A stretch of DNA of 64,000 nt from Desulfitobacterium_A sp035539115 (GCF_035539115.1 NZ_DATLJA010000084.1:10286-74285); one strand, 5' to 3'. Shown: positions 32,962-42,153, counted from the stretch's first letter. Translations and numbers: made by a program. Notes: generated by a model from the sequence alone, not told the origin.

Positions 32962-34176
32962 ATGCATACAGATGAGTTGCTTAATTTTCAGAATGAGTTA
33001 TTGAACAAACTGGTAGCGGGTGGTGGACCGAGAGAACTAACCAAGCACATATCGATTTTACTAAAAAAAGAAGTGCTCATCACGAATCCCTCGCATCGCG
33101 TTCTTGGTTCCACGATTGCCAATGAGGATTTTAGTGTGGGTAAATTACTCAACGTATTGATAAGCGCGATTACTCCAGGCCGAGCCATCGTTTCCTCAGG
33201 AGAGCAGGAAGTCGAGGCCGTTATCATCGAGTTAAGTAATTCAGTGAAACGATTTGGTTTTCTACTGATTTGCGAACCGGGATTAGATGAGGAGAATAAA
33301 ATTAAGATTCTCGCCCATCAAGCCAGAGCCGCTTGCGTCTTGGAATTACAAAAACAAGAGGAGCTGCTTGAGAACAGCCGCCAATATCGAGATGCTTTCC
33401 TTTTTGATTTGCTCTATGGAAATATCGAAGAGAATGCAGATATCATTACTCGGGGTGAAATTTGGGGTTGGAATCTTAAATTACCGCATATCGTGACCGT
33501 ATTTGAGCTTGATGGCTTTGAACCATACTCCGAAGACCTTCAACTGGTTAAACTTCTTCATGAAATTGTGCAAATGGTGACGCAACCGCTGGAGAAAAAG
33601 GCAATTCTCATGCAAAAAAATGAAGAAGTTGTTCTTGTTTTACCCGTGGAAAACAAAAAACGTCATGGAAATAAAGATTATTTGAATATGATCCTTAAGC
33701 AAGTCATGGCTCAGGCTGAAGAGCATCTAACATCACGAATAGTTCGAGTTGGGGTAGGAAGGGAGTATGCCAATCCTTCCGAGATATTCCGTAGCTATCA
33801 AGAGGCAAAAGTTGCCTTGAAATTAGGCAGTTTGCTTCCAGATCAGAACCACACACCCTTCTTTATGGACTTAGGGGTAGCGAGGATTCTTTACAACCAT
33901 GATCGACAGGAATTAATAGAGTTCTATCGGGAGACACTTGAGGATTTAGAACAATATGATAAGTCACAGAAGAATGAGTTGATGGAAACCTTGGAAAAGT
34001 TCGTTTCCCATCGCTGTGACTTGAAGGAAACGGCTGATTCACTTTTCCTGCATCCCAATACTCTGCGCTACAGACTGAAGCGAATTGAGGAGATTCTCAA
34101 GATCGATATGAAGGATTTTGACACGATTCTATCGTTAATGGTTGCCTTTAAGATAAGATACCTAATAAAGCGTTAG
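32962..34176 (+). CDS. PucR/CdaR-type transcriptional regulator
   Basis: A 404-residue regulator: an N-terminal sensory region of about 130 residues, a GGDEF-like central part without a catalytic motif, and the C-terminal PucR helix-turn-helix (DLKETADSLFLHPNTLRYRLKRIEEIL). Family members control purine, sugar-acid or other catabolic operons. AGAGAGGAGG precedes the ATG. The stop is 15 nt before the molybdopterin oxidoreductase start, so it is co-transcribed with its likely target, and substrate-responsive control of that enzyme is inferred. Confidence 0.9.
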   Translation: MHTDELLNFQNELLNKLVAGGGPRELTKHISILLKKEVLITNPSHRVLGSTIANEDFSVGKLLNVLISAITPGRAIVSSGEQEVEAVIIELSNSVKRFGFLLICEPGLDEENKIKILAHQARAACVLELQKQEELLENSRQYRDAFLFDLLYGNIEENADIITRGEIWGWNLKLPHIVTVFELDGFEPYSEDLQLVKLLHEIVQMVTQPLEKKAILMQKNEEVVLVLPVENKKRHGNKDYLNMILKQVMAQAEEHLTSRIVRVGVGREYANPSEIFRSYQEAKVALKLGSLLPDQNHTPFFMDLGVARILYNHDRQELIEFYRETLEDLEQYDKSQKNELMETLEKFVSHRCDLKETADSLFLHPNTLRYRLKRIEEILKIDMKDFDTILSLMVAFKIRYLIKR

Positions 34177-34191
34177 CTTGTGAGGAGGACC

Positions 34192-36246
34192 ATGAGCAAA
34201 GAAGATAAGATTTTCTATAATGTTTGTCCGCGCAATTGTTATGAGACGTGTGGCATATTAGCCCATGTACAGGATGGAACGTTACTTAAAGTGGAGGGAG
34301 ATCCTCGTCATGGATACACTCAAGGCCGGCTCTGCGCCAAAGGATATGCTTATACAGAATATGTGTATAGTCCCCAGCGACTACGCTATCCGTTAAGACA
34401 ATATCCGAGAGGATCAGGAAATTGGCAACGCTTGAGTTGGGAGGAAGCCCTCGAGATTATTGCAATCAAGATTTTGGAGCTCCATCAGCGCTATGGGTCC
34501 TCCTTAGCTTGTGGCTACAATAAATATTCCGGGAATCTAGGATTTCTCCATTTTGCGACCGAGGGCATGTTCCGAGGCTTCGGCTCACATACCAAACTCT
34601 ATGGAGATACTTGTTTGGCGGCGGGGAGTGAGGCTGTAGCCTATAATCGCGGACGGATTGTGATTCCAGATCCTGAGGATATGGTGGAATCAAAGACGAT
34701 CGTTCTCTGGGGGGTTAATCCCGCACGGACCGCAATTCATCAATGGAATTTCATCAATCAAGCACGAGATAGAGGGGCTAAGCTGCTGGTTATTGATCCC
34801 CTATTTACGCCTTCGGCAGCCCAAGCAGATATCTATCTTCAGATTACTCCGGGAACAGATGGGCTCTTGGCGATGGCGGTTACTAAAATTCTCCTGGAAG
34901 AGGGACAGTTTAACCTGGAGGATATCAATGAACAAATCCTGGGTTGGGAATCCTTGCGGAGTTATCTTCAGGAAAAGGTGACCCTTGAATATGCGAGTGA
35001 GGTTACTGGGGTATCGCAAGAGGGAATGAGGGAGCTGGCGGCCTTTTATCTGGAGAAACCGTGTACCACTTGGGCCGGGTTTGGCCTTCAGCGGTATTCC
35101 AATGGAGGCCAGAATATTCGCTGTATCGACGCCCTAGTCGCCCTAAGTGGAAACCATCATCTTAAAGGGGGTGGGCTTTACTATAATAATCTGGTGGAGG
35201 ACGTATTTAAACAAGATATTATGAACTTTCCGCGACCAGATAATCAGAATCCGATTATCGAGCGCAGTCTCGATATTAACTGTTTTGCCCAAGAGGCCTT
35301 AGCGCTAAAAGATCCTCCCTTAAAATTCTTATGGATTGCCAGCCGAAATCCCCTAAGTCAAGATCAAGATCTGCAGAATTGGCAAAAACTTTTGAAACAG
35401 CTGGAATTCGTGGTTACTGTGGATTTATTTATGAATGAAACGACAGCCCAATCGGATATCGTTTTACCAGCAGCGAGCCCTTTTGAAGATTATGATTTGC
35501 ACCGAAGTTACTGGCATCAATGGATAGCGATTAATCAAAAGGCGATTCCCCCTTTTTTTGAAGCCAAGAGTGACTTGGAGATTGCTCGAAGTTTAACTCA
35601 GGTATTAAATAAGCTCCAGCCGAATTTCTCGAGCTTTCCCTACCAACTCACGGCTTTAGATTGGATAGCCGCTGAATTGACGCCGGAAATCCTCGCAAAG
35701 CTGGGGATAACCAAGTGGGAAGAGCTCCTGCAAGGGCCACGTAAACTCAAAATTTCGGAAGTGCCTTGGTATGAGCAGGTCTTTCAGACTAAGACGGGTA
35801 AATTTGAACTCTATTCGGCTGGAGCAAAGCAAAATCAACTTCCAGCCTTGGCTAGATTTCAAGAGCAGGAGACAAATTCTTCATATCCCTTACGCCTCCT
35901 CACTCCTCAGAGCATGTTTCGGATTCATTCCCAATACAGAGCGCTTTCTTGGTTGAGCCAGGATCAGGGGATGGAAATGGTGGAGATGAATCCTCACGAT
36001 GCGGAACAAAGAGGTTTAAAGGAGAAAGACAACGTTGCAATTTTCAATGATTGGGGATCCTGTCAACGGCGAGTGAGGTTAAGCAAGCGTGTTCCTCAAG
36101 GGGTTGTTGTGATTGCCCAAAGTGGCGAAGACTCGGTTAATAAATTATTGGCGAAGCAAGCAGCAGATATGGGCACTCAATACTCAGGTTCACGAGGAGC
36201 GGCCTATTATGATGCCTGGGTAGAAATAAAGACGAAGCTCCAATAG
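34192..36246 (+). CDS. Molybdopterin oxidoreductase, cytoplasmic, DMSO-reductase superfamily
   Basis: A 684-residue catalytic subunit. N-terminal [4Fe-4S] site C-X3-C-X3-C (CPRNCYETCG) with a fourth Cys in GRLCAKGYAYTEY. Then LWGVNPARTAIHQW, the cofactor segments LLVIDPLFTPSA and ITPGTDGLLAMA, and the C-terminal molybdopterin-binding domain (LRLLTPQSMFRIHSQYR). Cys in KLYGDTCLAAG is the probable Mo/W ligand, as in polysulfide/thiosulfate reductase-like members. No Tat signal, so cytoplasmic. Start ATG 34192 with GAGGAGG. The substrate is unknown. It pairs with the ferredoxin 23 nt downstream; there is no membrane subunit, so this should be a soluble two-subunit enzyme. Confidence 0.9.
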   Translation: MSKEDKIFYNVCPRNCYETCGILAHVQDGTLLKVEGDPRHGYTQGRLCAKGYAYTEYVYSPQRLRYPLRQYPRGSGNWQRLSWEEALEIIAIKILELHQRYGSSLACGYNKYSGNLGFLHFATEGMFRGFGSHTKLYGDTCLAAGSEAVAYNRGRIVIPDPEDMVESKTIVLWGVNPARTAIHQWNFINQARDRGAKLLVIDPLFTPSAAQADIYLQITPGTDGLLAMAVTKILLEEGQFNLEDINEQILGWESLRSYLQEKVTLEYASEVTGVSQEGMRELAAFYLEKPCTTWAGFGLQRYSNGGQNIRCIDALVALSGNHHLKGGGLYYNNLVEDVFKQDIMNFPRPDNQNPIIERSLDINCFAQEALALKDPPLKFLWIASRNPLSQDQDLQNWQKLLKQLEFVVTVDLFMNETTAQSDIVLPAASPFEDYDLHRSYWHQWIAINQKAIPPFFEAKSDLEIARSLTQVLNKLQPNFSSFPYQLTALDWIAAELTPEILAKLGITKWEELLQGPRKLKISEVPWYEQVFQTKTGKFELYSAGAKQNQLPALARFQEQETNSSYPLRLLTPQSMFRIHSQYRALSWLSQDQGMEMVEMNPHDAEQRGLKEKDNVAIFNDWGSCQRRVRLSKRVPQGVVVIAQSGEDSVNKLLAKQAADMGTQYSGSRGAAYYDAWVEIKTKLQ

Positions 36247-36269
36247 TAAAGGGGGTGTGCGGGATAACG

Positions 36270-36815
36270 ATGCTTAATTCTAAAGGTTTTCTCTTTAATG
36301 TTGATCGTTGTATCGGGTGCCGTTCGTGTGAAATTGCTTGCAAGAATGAAAATAAGACAGCGAGTGGGGTGCAGTGGCGGAGAGTTACCGAAAATGAAGA
36401 TGGAACGTATCTGTCTATTGCTTGCAATCATTGTTCTAGTCCGGAGTGCTTTCGAGTTTGTCCTCAGCATGCTTACGTCAAAAGACGGGATGGAATAGTA
36501 CTCATTGATTCCAACCGTTGCGCCGGGTGCAAAACTTGCGTTTCAGCCTGTCCCTATCATGCTCCCCAATTTGATCCTGTTCAGAACAGAACGAGTAAAT
36601 GTAACTACTGCCTTGATCGTCAAAAAGCGGGTTTACTTCCGGCCTGCGTAACGGCTTGTTCAACGGGTGCTTTGCAAGTTTTAGATCTCGGTAAAGATTT
36701 CGATAAAGATACTCTGGCTACAGTGGAAGGGTTTCCAGATATTCGCTTGACTAACCCGTCGATCCGATTTTATCCAGCCAAGCCGAAGAAAAGATATTGG
36801 TTAAAGAATAGCTAA
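36270..36815 (+). CDS. Four-cluster ferredoxin subunit (DmsB/HycB-like)
   Basis: About 181 residues with four Cys-rich motifs as in electron-transfer subunits of DMSO-reductase-family enzymes: CIGCRSCEIAC, CNHCSSPECFRVCP, CAGCKTCVSACP and CNYCLDRQKAGLLPACVTAC, sixteen cysteines for four [4Fe-4S] clusters. It carries electrons to or from the molybdopterin subunit encoded just upstream. The ATG at 36270 is taken as start although the GGGGGTG site is somewhat far (13 nt); GTG 36255 is an alternative. Terminator directly after. Soluble. Confidence 0.9.
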   Translation: MLNSKGFLFNVDRCIGCRSCEIACKNENKTASGVQWRRVTENEDGTYLSIACNHCSSPECFRVCPQHAYVKRRDGIVLIDSNRCAGCKTCVSACPYHAPQFDPVQNRTSKCNYCLDRQKAGLLPACVTACSTGALQVLDLGKDFDKDTLATVEGFPDIRLTNPSIRFYPAKPKKRYWLKNS

Positions 36816-36846
36816 AAGCACCTCAAATCCGAGGTGCTTTTTTTTA
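36815..36846 (+). terminator. Terminator after ferredoxin gene
   Basis: AAAGCACCTC (36815-36824) pairs with GAGGTGCTTT (36831-36840), then a T run. It is nearly the same sequence as the terminator at 42122-42151. Confidence 0.9.
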
Positions 36847-36847
36847 T

Positions 36848-37180
36848 ACTAACAGAAACTTCCATGAACCTGCCGATTCACAGGGAGGTATGAAAATGTA
36901 GTCCATTTTCGTAAGAAAGTATAAGTTTTGGGCAGATAAACTCTAAGTGCAGCCAGCGGTTTTCGCTTTCCTACGATGAATGCGGTTAAGTTCGGCAGGA
37001 TAAGGCGACTAAGGCCATCGCTTTGGCGCTGACCAAGTCTTCTATATCCTACGATGCATGTATTTATGCCCGGCAGGATAAGGCAACTATGACTACCACC
37101 TTCGCTAGGGCTTGGTGCTAGCCAAGTTTTCTTTATCGCTAAAGCTCGGCGAAAGCCGGGTTTTCTTTAGGCCTTCGTAG
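36848..37180 (+). repeat. Composite dispersed repeat R2, copy B, with nested repeats
   Basis: Begins with the R2 opening ACTAACAGAAA (36848), is interrupted, and restarts at 36914 (AGAAAGTATAAGTTTTGGG). It carries an inserted pair of units: TCCTACGATGAATG... GGCAGGATAAGGCGACTA (36969-37012) and TCCTACGATGCATG... GGCAGGATAAGGCAACTA (37047-37090). The R2 end (GCTAGGGCTTGGTGCTAGCC, then TTTTCTTTA) appears, followed by a second hairpin ending GCCGGGTTTTCTTTAG. No gene is present. Confidence 0.7.
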
Positions 37181-37207
37181 CGGTAAATACAATCATATGT
37201 CGATTTT

Positions 37208-37225
37208 TTTGTAGCTTTCTACAAA
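37208..37225. promoter_or_regulatory. Palindromic operator candidate before first torD-dms operon
   Basis: TTTGTAG-CTTT-CTACAAA, a perfect 7-4-7 inverted repeat about 43 nt before the torD start. The same sequence with one mismatch precedes the second operon (42267-42284). It resembles a CRP/FNR-family or repressor site; the regulator is unknown. Confidence 0.6.
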
Positions 37226-37267
37226 TTTCTATGTGCAATAATGAACAATGAAAAGGAGGTGTTACTA

Positions 37268-37975
37268 ATGAACAAAGAAAACCCGTTAGAAATGACTCAA
37301 CCTTTATTAGAAACACGAATTTTTGTTTATGACGTATTAAGGAGAACCTTTTTGGAAGAACCCACGAAGGAATTCTTGAACATTATTACGGAAAAAGGAT
37401 TCATCGAATCGTTTCCATTTACTAAGGAAAATGAAGACATTCACGAAGGGATAGAACATATTACTGCGTTTTTGCAGGAGCATGATATGAAGAGTGGAAG
37501 GGAGTACGATGACTTACACTGGGATTATACGCGCATGTTTATTGGACCGGATAAATTACCGGCTCCACTTTGGGAATCAGCATACTTGAACAAAGAGCGC
37601 CTTCTTTTTCAAGAACAAACCCTTAAGGTTAGACAAGCTTATTTAAAATATCAATTCTTGCCCAAGCATTTTAAACAGGAAGCCGACGATCATTTAGGCT
37701 TAGAACTGGATTTTATGTACCAACTGAGCGAACTATCCTTGAAATATTTACAACAACAGGATTTTACGGGGCTAAGGGAAGTCCTGGAAGATCAAAAGGT
37801 GTTTTTGCAAGGCCATTTACTAAAGTGGGTGCCTGAGCTAACTCAAAAGATTCTTGCAAGTGCTAACCTGGCCCTCTATCCAGGCATGGCGAAGATTCTT
37901 AATGGCTATCTCACCTTAGATCTTGAAGCTCTAGAAGAGCTTTTGGATATAAATTATGAAGGCGTTTTAAATTAA
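37268..37975 (+). CDS. TorD-family molybdoenzyme chaperone (operon 1)
   Basis: A 235-residue helical cytoplasmic chaperone. TorD/DmsD hallmarks are the phrase GPDKLPAPLWESAYL near residue 95, followed by RQAYLKYQF, and the helix FKQEADDHLGLELDFMYQLSEL. It should bind the Tat signal of the co-encoded DmsA and hold it until molybdopterin and Fe-S are inserted. ATG 37268 is used because AAAGGAGGTG lies 6 nt upstream. Highly similar to the protein at 42326-43024. It is first in torD-dmsA-dmsB-dmsC. Confidence 0.9.
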   Translation: MNKENPLEMTQPLLETRIFVYDVLRRTFLEEPTKEFLNIITEKGFIESFPFTKENEDIHEGIEHITAFLQEHDMKSGREYDDLHWDYTRMFIGPDKLPAPLWESAYLNKERLLFQEQTLKVRQAYLKYQFLPKHFKQEADDHLGLELDFMYQLSELSLKYLQQQDFTGLREVLEDQKVFLQGHLLKWVPELTQKILASANLALYPGMAKILNGYLTLDLEALEELLDINYEGVLN

Positions 37976-37991
37976 CTGGAGGTGAATTAAC

Positions 37992-40601
37992 GTGGCAAAT
38001 CTCATTGAGAAGGCAAAAAATTACACAATGAGCAGAAGGTCTTTTCTAGGTTTATCAGCAGGAGCTGCAGCGGCGATTACGCTTCCAGGCTGTGGACTGA
38101 CAAAAGTAGATTCGACTACGGCAGCGGCAAATCTAGCGAATAAGGAAGGGGAATGGATTCCTGCAGCCTGTTGGCACAATTGCGGTGGACGTTGCTTGAA
38201 CAAAGCCTATGTTGTCGATGGGGTTGTCGTCAGACAGAAAACAGATGATACCCATCCCGACTCTCCCGATTATCCGCAACAAAGAGGTTGCCATCGCGGA
38301 CGTTCCCAAAGACACGATGTATTTGGAGCTGACCGCATCAAATATCCGATGAAACGTAAAAACTGGGCACCCGGTGGCGGTAATAAGGAATTACGGGGAA
38401 AAGACGAATGGGTTCGTATTTCCTGGGACGAGGCAATGGATCTTGTAGCTGGAGAATTAAAGCGAATTAAAGAACAGTATGGAAATAAATCCATTCTTGG
38501 TTCAAGCAGACTCCTTAATTTCTATGGTGGGGGTCTTGTAAGATGGGGATCATCTTCATCAGGTGCATGGGGAGTCGTTCAAGAATGTATGACTGGTTTC
38601 TTCTCATGGAAGTCAAACGACAGACTGGACTGGAGAAATGCCAAACTCATTGTGATGTGGGGATCCAATCCTGCTCGTTCTAACTTGGGGAATCCGACTT
38701 ACAACCTCATGCAAGCGAAAAAAGCGGGAGCAAAAATTATCATTGTTGACCCTGTTGTAACGCCAACGGTAAAAACCTTAGCTGACAAGCATATTCCTTG
38801 CCGGCCGGGAACGGATACGGCGCTGCTTTTGGCAATGGCTTATCACATGATCGAAAACAATCTCCAAGATCAGGATTTCCTTGACCGGTGTACAGTAGGA
38901 TTTGATAAAGATCATCTGCCTGAAGGTGCAGATCCTAAGGAGAATTTCAAAGATTATGTTTTAGGCACTTATGATGGGGTTCCCAAAACTCCTGAATGGG
39001 CTTCGGAAATTTGCGGAACAGACCCCAAACTTATTAGGGATTTTGCAACAGAAATTGCGACAACCAAACCGATGATTTTTACTTCCTCCTTTGCACCTGC
39101 ACGTACCTACAGAGGACAGCAATTCTGTCAGGCATTTCTTACCGTTGGCTGGATGACTGGAAACGTAGGAAAATCGGGTGCCGGGGTTTGGACGATGAAC
39201 TATGCAGCAAATCAGAGTTATGGCGGTACAACCCTTGTTAAAGCTGGAGGTACAGGTCTTCCCCCTGCTAAAAATCCATTATTTCCGGATGTAACCTACG
39301 GAGCATACGACGGTTATAGATGGGCTAACCCCAAAAATCCGGTTGCCAATGGTATGGCTTATTGTGAAACCTATGACGCCATCTTAAACGGTGAATACAC
39401 CGGAACAAACGGACGGGGAAAAGTTCCTTGCGATATCCGTTTGATTTGGTTGGTCCGTGATGGATACGGTTATAACTACTTAAATCAATCCTCTGATATT
39501 AATAAGGGAATTAAAGCCTTCCGCAAAGTCGATTTTGTCGTAACCAATGATATTGTTCTTTCAACCATCTCAAAATATGCGGACATCGTTTTACCTGCAA
39601 CCACAGAATGGGAAAAAGATGGGACAATTTTACAGGGGAATCCGGAAGCGATCTTTATTACCCCAAAAGTAGTGGAGCCACTTTATGAGGCAAAAACAGA
39701 AGAGTGGATGGATCGTGAACTTGCAAAACGCCTCGGGCTGAATTCGGATGAAATTTATCCCATCAGCGGGAAACAACAATTTTTCAACAGCCTTGCCGGA
39801 GCTCAAGTGATTAAAGAGGACGGAGTAAATTACGAGACCTTGGTCACAATTACGGATAAAGATATTCAAGAATGGGGTATTAAAGGAAAACAGCAACAAG
39901 GAAAGATTGCCCTGAATGACTTGGTTAAACAGGGCGTTTACCAAGTGCCGAGAACTCCAGATGACAAACTCACCGTGATTCAGGGAGCAGATTTTGTGAA
40001 AGATCCGAAAGCCCATCCTCTAACGACCAAAAGTGGCAAACTCGAAATCCACTGTCAAGCTCTTTCAGATAAGATTGCGGCATACGGCTTGACGACGGTC
40101 CCGCCAATCGCGAAGTATGAACCGCCGCTGGACGGCTATGAAGCGACCTTTAAAGATTGGAAAAGCAAAGAAAAGGGGCAATATCCCTTCCAGCTCATTA
40201 CGATCCACTACGGAAGACGTTCCCATTCCACATTCGATAATATTCCACAGCTCAGAGAAGCCTATCCTGAGGACTTTGTAATGAACACAAGAGACGGGCA
40301 AGCCCTTGGTCTTAAAAATGGAGAGACCGTTTTAATTGAGAGCGCCTATGGAAAAGTAATCCGGCCTCTTACCCTCTCCGAATCAATGATGCCAGGTGTG
40401 GTAACCCTGGGTGAAGGAGCCTGGGCAGAAATTGAGGATACAACAGATATTGATAAAGCCGGTGCAACAAACACGCTTTGCGGAGCTCGGTTAAGCGGAC
40501 AAGGGGAAGAACCTTGGAATACAACGATTGTTCATGTTGAGAAATACACCGGTGAACCGTTAAAACCGGATGATGAGTGGAAGCAAAGAATCATATTTTA
40601 G
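37992..40601 (+). CDS. dmsA: DmsA-like molybdopterin oxidoreductase, Tat-exported (operon 1)
   Basis: 869 residues. Twin-arginine signal MSRRSFLGLSAG (residues about 13-24) is followed by ITLPGCG, which also reads as a lipobox, so a Tat lipoprotein is possible. [4Fe-4S] site C-X3-C-X3-C (CWHNCGGRCLN) plus Cys in RGCHRGRSQR. Cofactor segments: VMWGSNPARSNLGNPTYN, IIVDPVVTPTVKTLADKHI, RPGTDTALLLAMAYHMI, IVLPATTEWEKDG. The C-terminal domain has HYGRRSHSTFDN. The Ser-rich WGSSSSGAW segment is where the family carries its Mo-ligating Ser. The substrate (DMSO, other S/N-oxides or another oxidant) cannot be read. GTG start after GGAGGTG. Confidence 0.92.
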   Translation: MANLIEKAKNYTMSRRSFLGLSAGAAAAITLPGCGLTKVDSTTAAANLANKEGEWIPAACWHNCGGRCLNKAYVVDGVVVRQKTDDTHPDSPDYPQQRGCHRGRSQRHDVFGADRIKYPMKRKNWAPGGGNKELRGKDEWVRISWDEAMDLVAGELKRIKEQYGNKSILGSSRLLNFYGGGLVRWGSSSSGAWGVVQECMTGFFSWKSNDRLDWRNAKLIVMWGSNPARSNLGNPTYNLMQAKKAGAKIIIVDPVVTPTVKTLADKHIPCRPGTDTALLLAMAYHMIENNLQDQDFLDRCTVGFDKDHLPEGADPKENFKDYVLGTYDGVPKTPEWASEICGTDPKLIRDFATEIATTKPMIFTSSFAPARTYRGQQFCQAFLTVGWMTGNVGKSGAGVWTMNYAANQSYGGTTLVKAGGTGLPPAKNPLFPDVTYGAYDGYRWANPKNPVANGMAYCETYDAILNGEYTGTNGRGKVPCDIRLIWLVRDGYGYNYLNQSSDINKGIKAFRKVDFVVTNDIVLSTISKYADIVLPATTEWEKDGTILQGNPEAIFITPKVVEPLYEAKTEEWMDRELAKRLGLNSDEIYPISGKQQFFNSLAGAQVIKEDGVNYETLVTITDKDIQEWGIKGKQQQGKIALNDLVKQGVYQVPRTPDDKLTVIQGADFVKDPKAHPLTTKSGKLEIHCQALSDKIAAYGLTTVPPIAKYEPPLDGYEATFKDWKSKEKGQYPFQLITIHYGRRSHSTFDNIPQLREAYPEDFVMNTRDGQALGLKNGETVLIESAYGKVIRPLTLSESMMPGVVTLGEGAWAEIEDTTDIDKAGATNTLCGARLSGQGEEPWNTTIVHVEKYTGEPLKPDDEWKQRIIF

Positions 40602-40614
40602 GAGGTGACACTTG

Positions 40615-41157
40615 ATGGGACAAAAAGGGTTCTATTATGATCAAGTTGTTTGTACGGGATGTAAAGCATGCCAAATTGCCTGTAAAGATAAAAATGATCT
40701 GAAAGTAGGGGAGCTGTTCCGCAAAGTATTTGATTTTGAAGGCGGAACATATCCAGATGTATGGGGCAGTTTCTTTTCCTTAGGGTGTAATCACTGTGAT
40801 CATCCGAAATGTGCCGAGAACTGTCCAACGGGTGCTATTTACAAACGGGAAAAAGATGGTTTGGTCGTTCAGGATCGAAAAAAATGCATCGGCTGTAAAC
40901 TGTGCACCTGGTCTTGTCCTTACGGACGTCCGCAATACCTTAAAGAACAGGGCAAAAGCGGAAAATGTGACGGATGCGCAGACTTGGTCGACCAAGGCCA
41001 AAATCCGGTATGTGTTGATTCATGCCCGTTGAGAGCAATCAAATTCGGGGATATTGAGGAACTGCGCCAAAAATACGGCAAGAATGCCGATGCGCCAGGT
41101 CTGCCGAGTTCTGAAACGACTCACCCCAATCTCATCATTAATGTTAAGAAACACTAA
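40615..41157 (+). CDS. dmsB: DmsB-like four-cluster ferredoxin subunit (operon 1)
   Basis: 180 residues, DMSO-reductase Fe-S subunit. Four Cys motifs: CTGCKACQIAC, CNHCDHPKCAENCP, CIGCKLCTWSCP and CDGCADLVDQGQNPVCVDSC. Transfers electrons from the membrane subunit to DmsA. It has no signal of its own and is presumably carried through Tat bound to DmsA. ATG 40615 is used (AGGAGGTG 7-8 nt upstream); TTG 40612 is in frame just before. Paralogue at 45630-46178. Confidence 0.93.
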   Translation: MGQKGFYYDQVVCTGCKACQIACKDKNDLKVGELFRKVFDFEGGTYPDVWGSFFSLGCNHCDHPKCAENCPTGAIYKREKDGLVVQDRKKCIGCKLCTWSCPYGRPQYLKEQGKSGKCDGCADLVDQGQNPVCVDSCPLRAIKFGDIEELRQKYGKNADAPGLPSSETTHPNLIINVKKH

Positions 41158-41193
41158 ATCGTATCATCATTTAGCGTAAGGAGGTAAGGAAAA

Positions 41194-42066
41194 ATGATAT
41201 TTGCCGAAGAGTGGCCATTAATGACGTTTACGCTCTTAGCACAGCTGAGTATAGGCACGTTTATTATCTTAATGGTTATTAAAGCTCTTATTGGGAATCA
41301 AGACTCGCAAGCTTCAAAGGCACTGCGCTTTGGATTTACGGTGGTGGGCCCAGTTACTTTGTTAGCCTTAATTTTTTCCGTATTTCACTTAGGTGATCCC
41401 TTAGGTGCTCCGCGTTCCATCTTGAACCTTGCATCTTCTTGGTTAAGTCGTGAGATTTTAACGACGGGTGGCTTTTTCGCCCTATGGATTGTCTTTTGGT
41501 GGCTATCTCGTAAAGGGAAAGAAAGCCATGCTTTGGGGTGGGTCACAGCACTCGTTGGCTTAGCAGCGATCTTGAGTATGTCTCATATCTATAGTTCCTC
41601 AGTTCGTCCAGCTTGGGCCAATACGAACACATACGTCGCCTTTTTCGGAGCAACCTTGGCGATGGGCGTCTTAGGGGCTGTAAGTGTCTTTGTTTTGGGA
41701 ATGAAGGGTAGTTTTTCCGAAGCTGTGACCAAGGCCCTTACAACGGTGAGCTATGTTGGTGTAGCAGCTGTCGTCTTGCCTCTGCTTTATTTCCCCATGT
41801 ACCTATCTGGTCTGAAAACAGGTGGAGTAACTGCTGAAGCATCTGCCCAGGTTCTGACGGGAAGTATGGGTCTGCTGATTTTCAGGGCAATTCTCTCTGT
41901 AATCGGTGCCGTACTGCTGGTTTATCTGTTGAAAAAACAGGGGAACAAGGCTCAAAGCTTTCCTATGAGTGTGATTCTCCTGGCACTAGTTCTGGTTGTT
42001 GCTGGCGAATTTATGGGCCGGTATTTCTTCTACGCCTGTGGTATTTCGCCGATTATTGGAATCTGA
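41194..42066 (+). CDS. dmsC: DmsC-like membrane anchor subunit (operon 1)
   Basis: A 290-residue integral membrane protein with eight predicted hydrophobic helices. DmsC features: N-terminal EEWPLMTFTLLAQLSIGTFI, FSVFHLGDPLGAPRSILNLASSWLSREILTTG with the conserved His and SREI loop, and MAxIYSSxRPAWANxNT-type segment (SHIYSSSVRPAWANTNTYV). It oxidises menaquinol and passes electrons to DmsB. Overall very like the second copy at 46213-47088. AAGGAGGTAAGG precedes the ATG. Confidence 0.94.
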   Translation: MIFAEEWPLMTFTLLAQLSIGTFIILMVIKALIGNQDSQASKALRFGFTVVGPVTLLALIFSVFHLGDPLGAPRSILNLASSWLSREILTTGGFFALWIVFWWLSRKGKESHALGWVTALVGLAAILSMSHIYSSSVRPAWANTNTYVAFFGATLAMGVLGAVSVFVLGMKGSFSEAVTKALTTVSYVGVAAVVLPLLYFPMYLSGLKTGGVTAEASAQVLTGSMGLLIFRAILSVIGAVLLVYLLKKQGNKAQSFPMSVILLALVLVVAGEFMGRYFFYACGISPIIGI

Positions 42067-42121
42067 GAAGAGTTCTTTCAGATTATGTGATTACTATAAC
42101 TGGCATGAAGAATTTCGTTTC

Positions 42122-42151
42122 AAAGCACCTCGTACAAGCGAGGTGCTTTTT
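42122..42151 (+). terminator. Terminator after first dms operon
   Basis: AAAGCACCTCG (42122-42132) pairs with CGAGGTGCTTTTT (42139-42151). Confidence 0.9.
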
Positions 42152-42153
42152 CT

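Noticed and set aside
36848..37180. CRISPR array
   Set aside because: Only two similar units with unequal flanks, part of a dispersed repeat; no regular repeat-spacer pattern and no cas genes.
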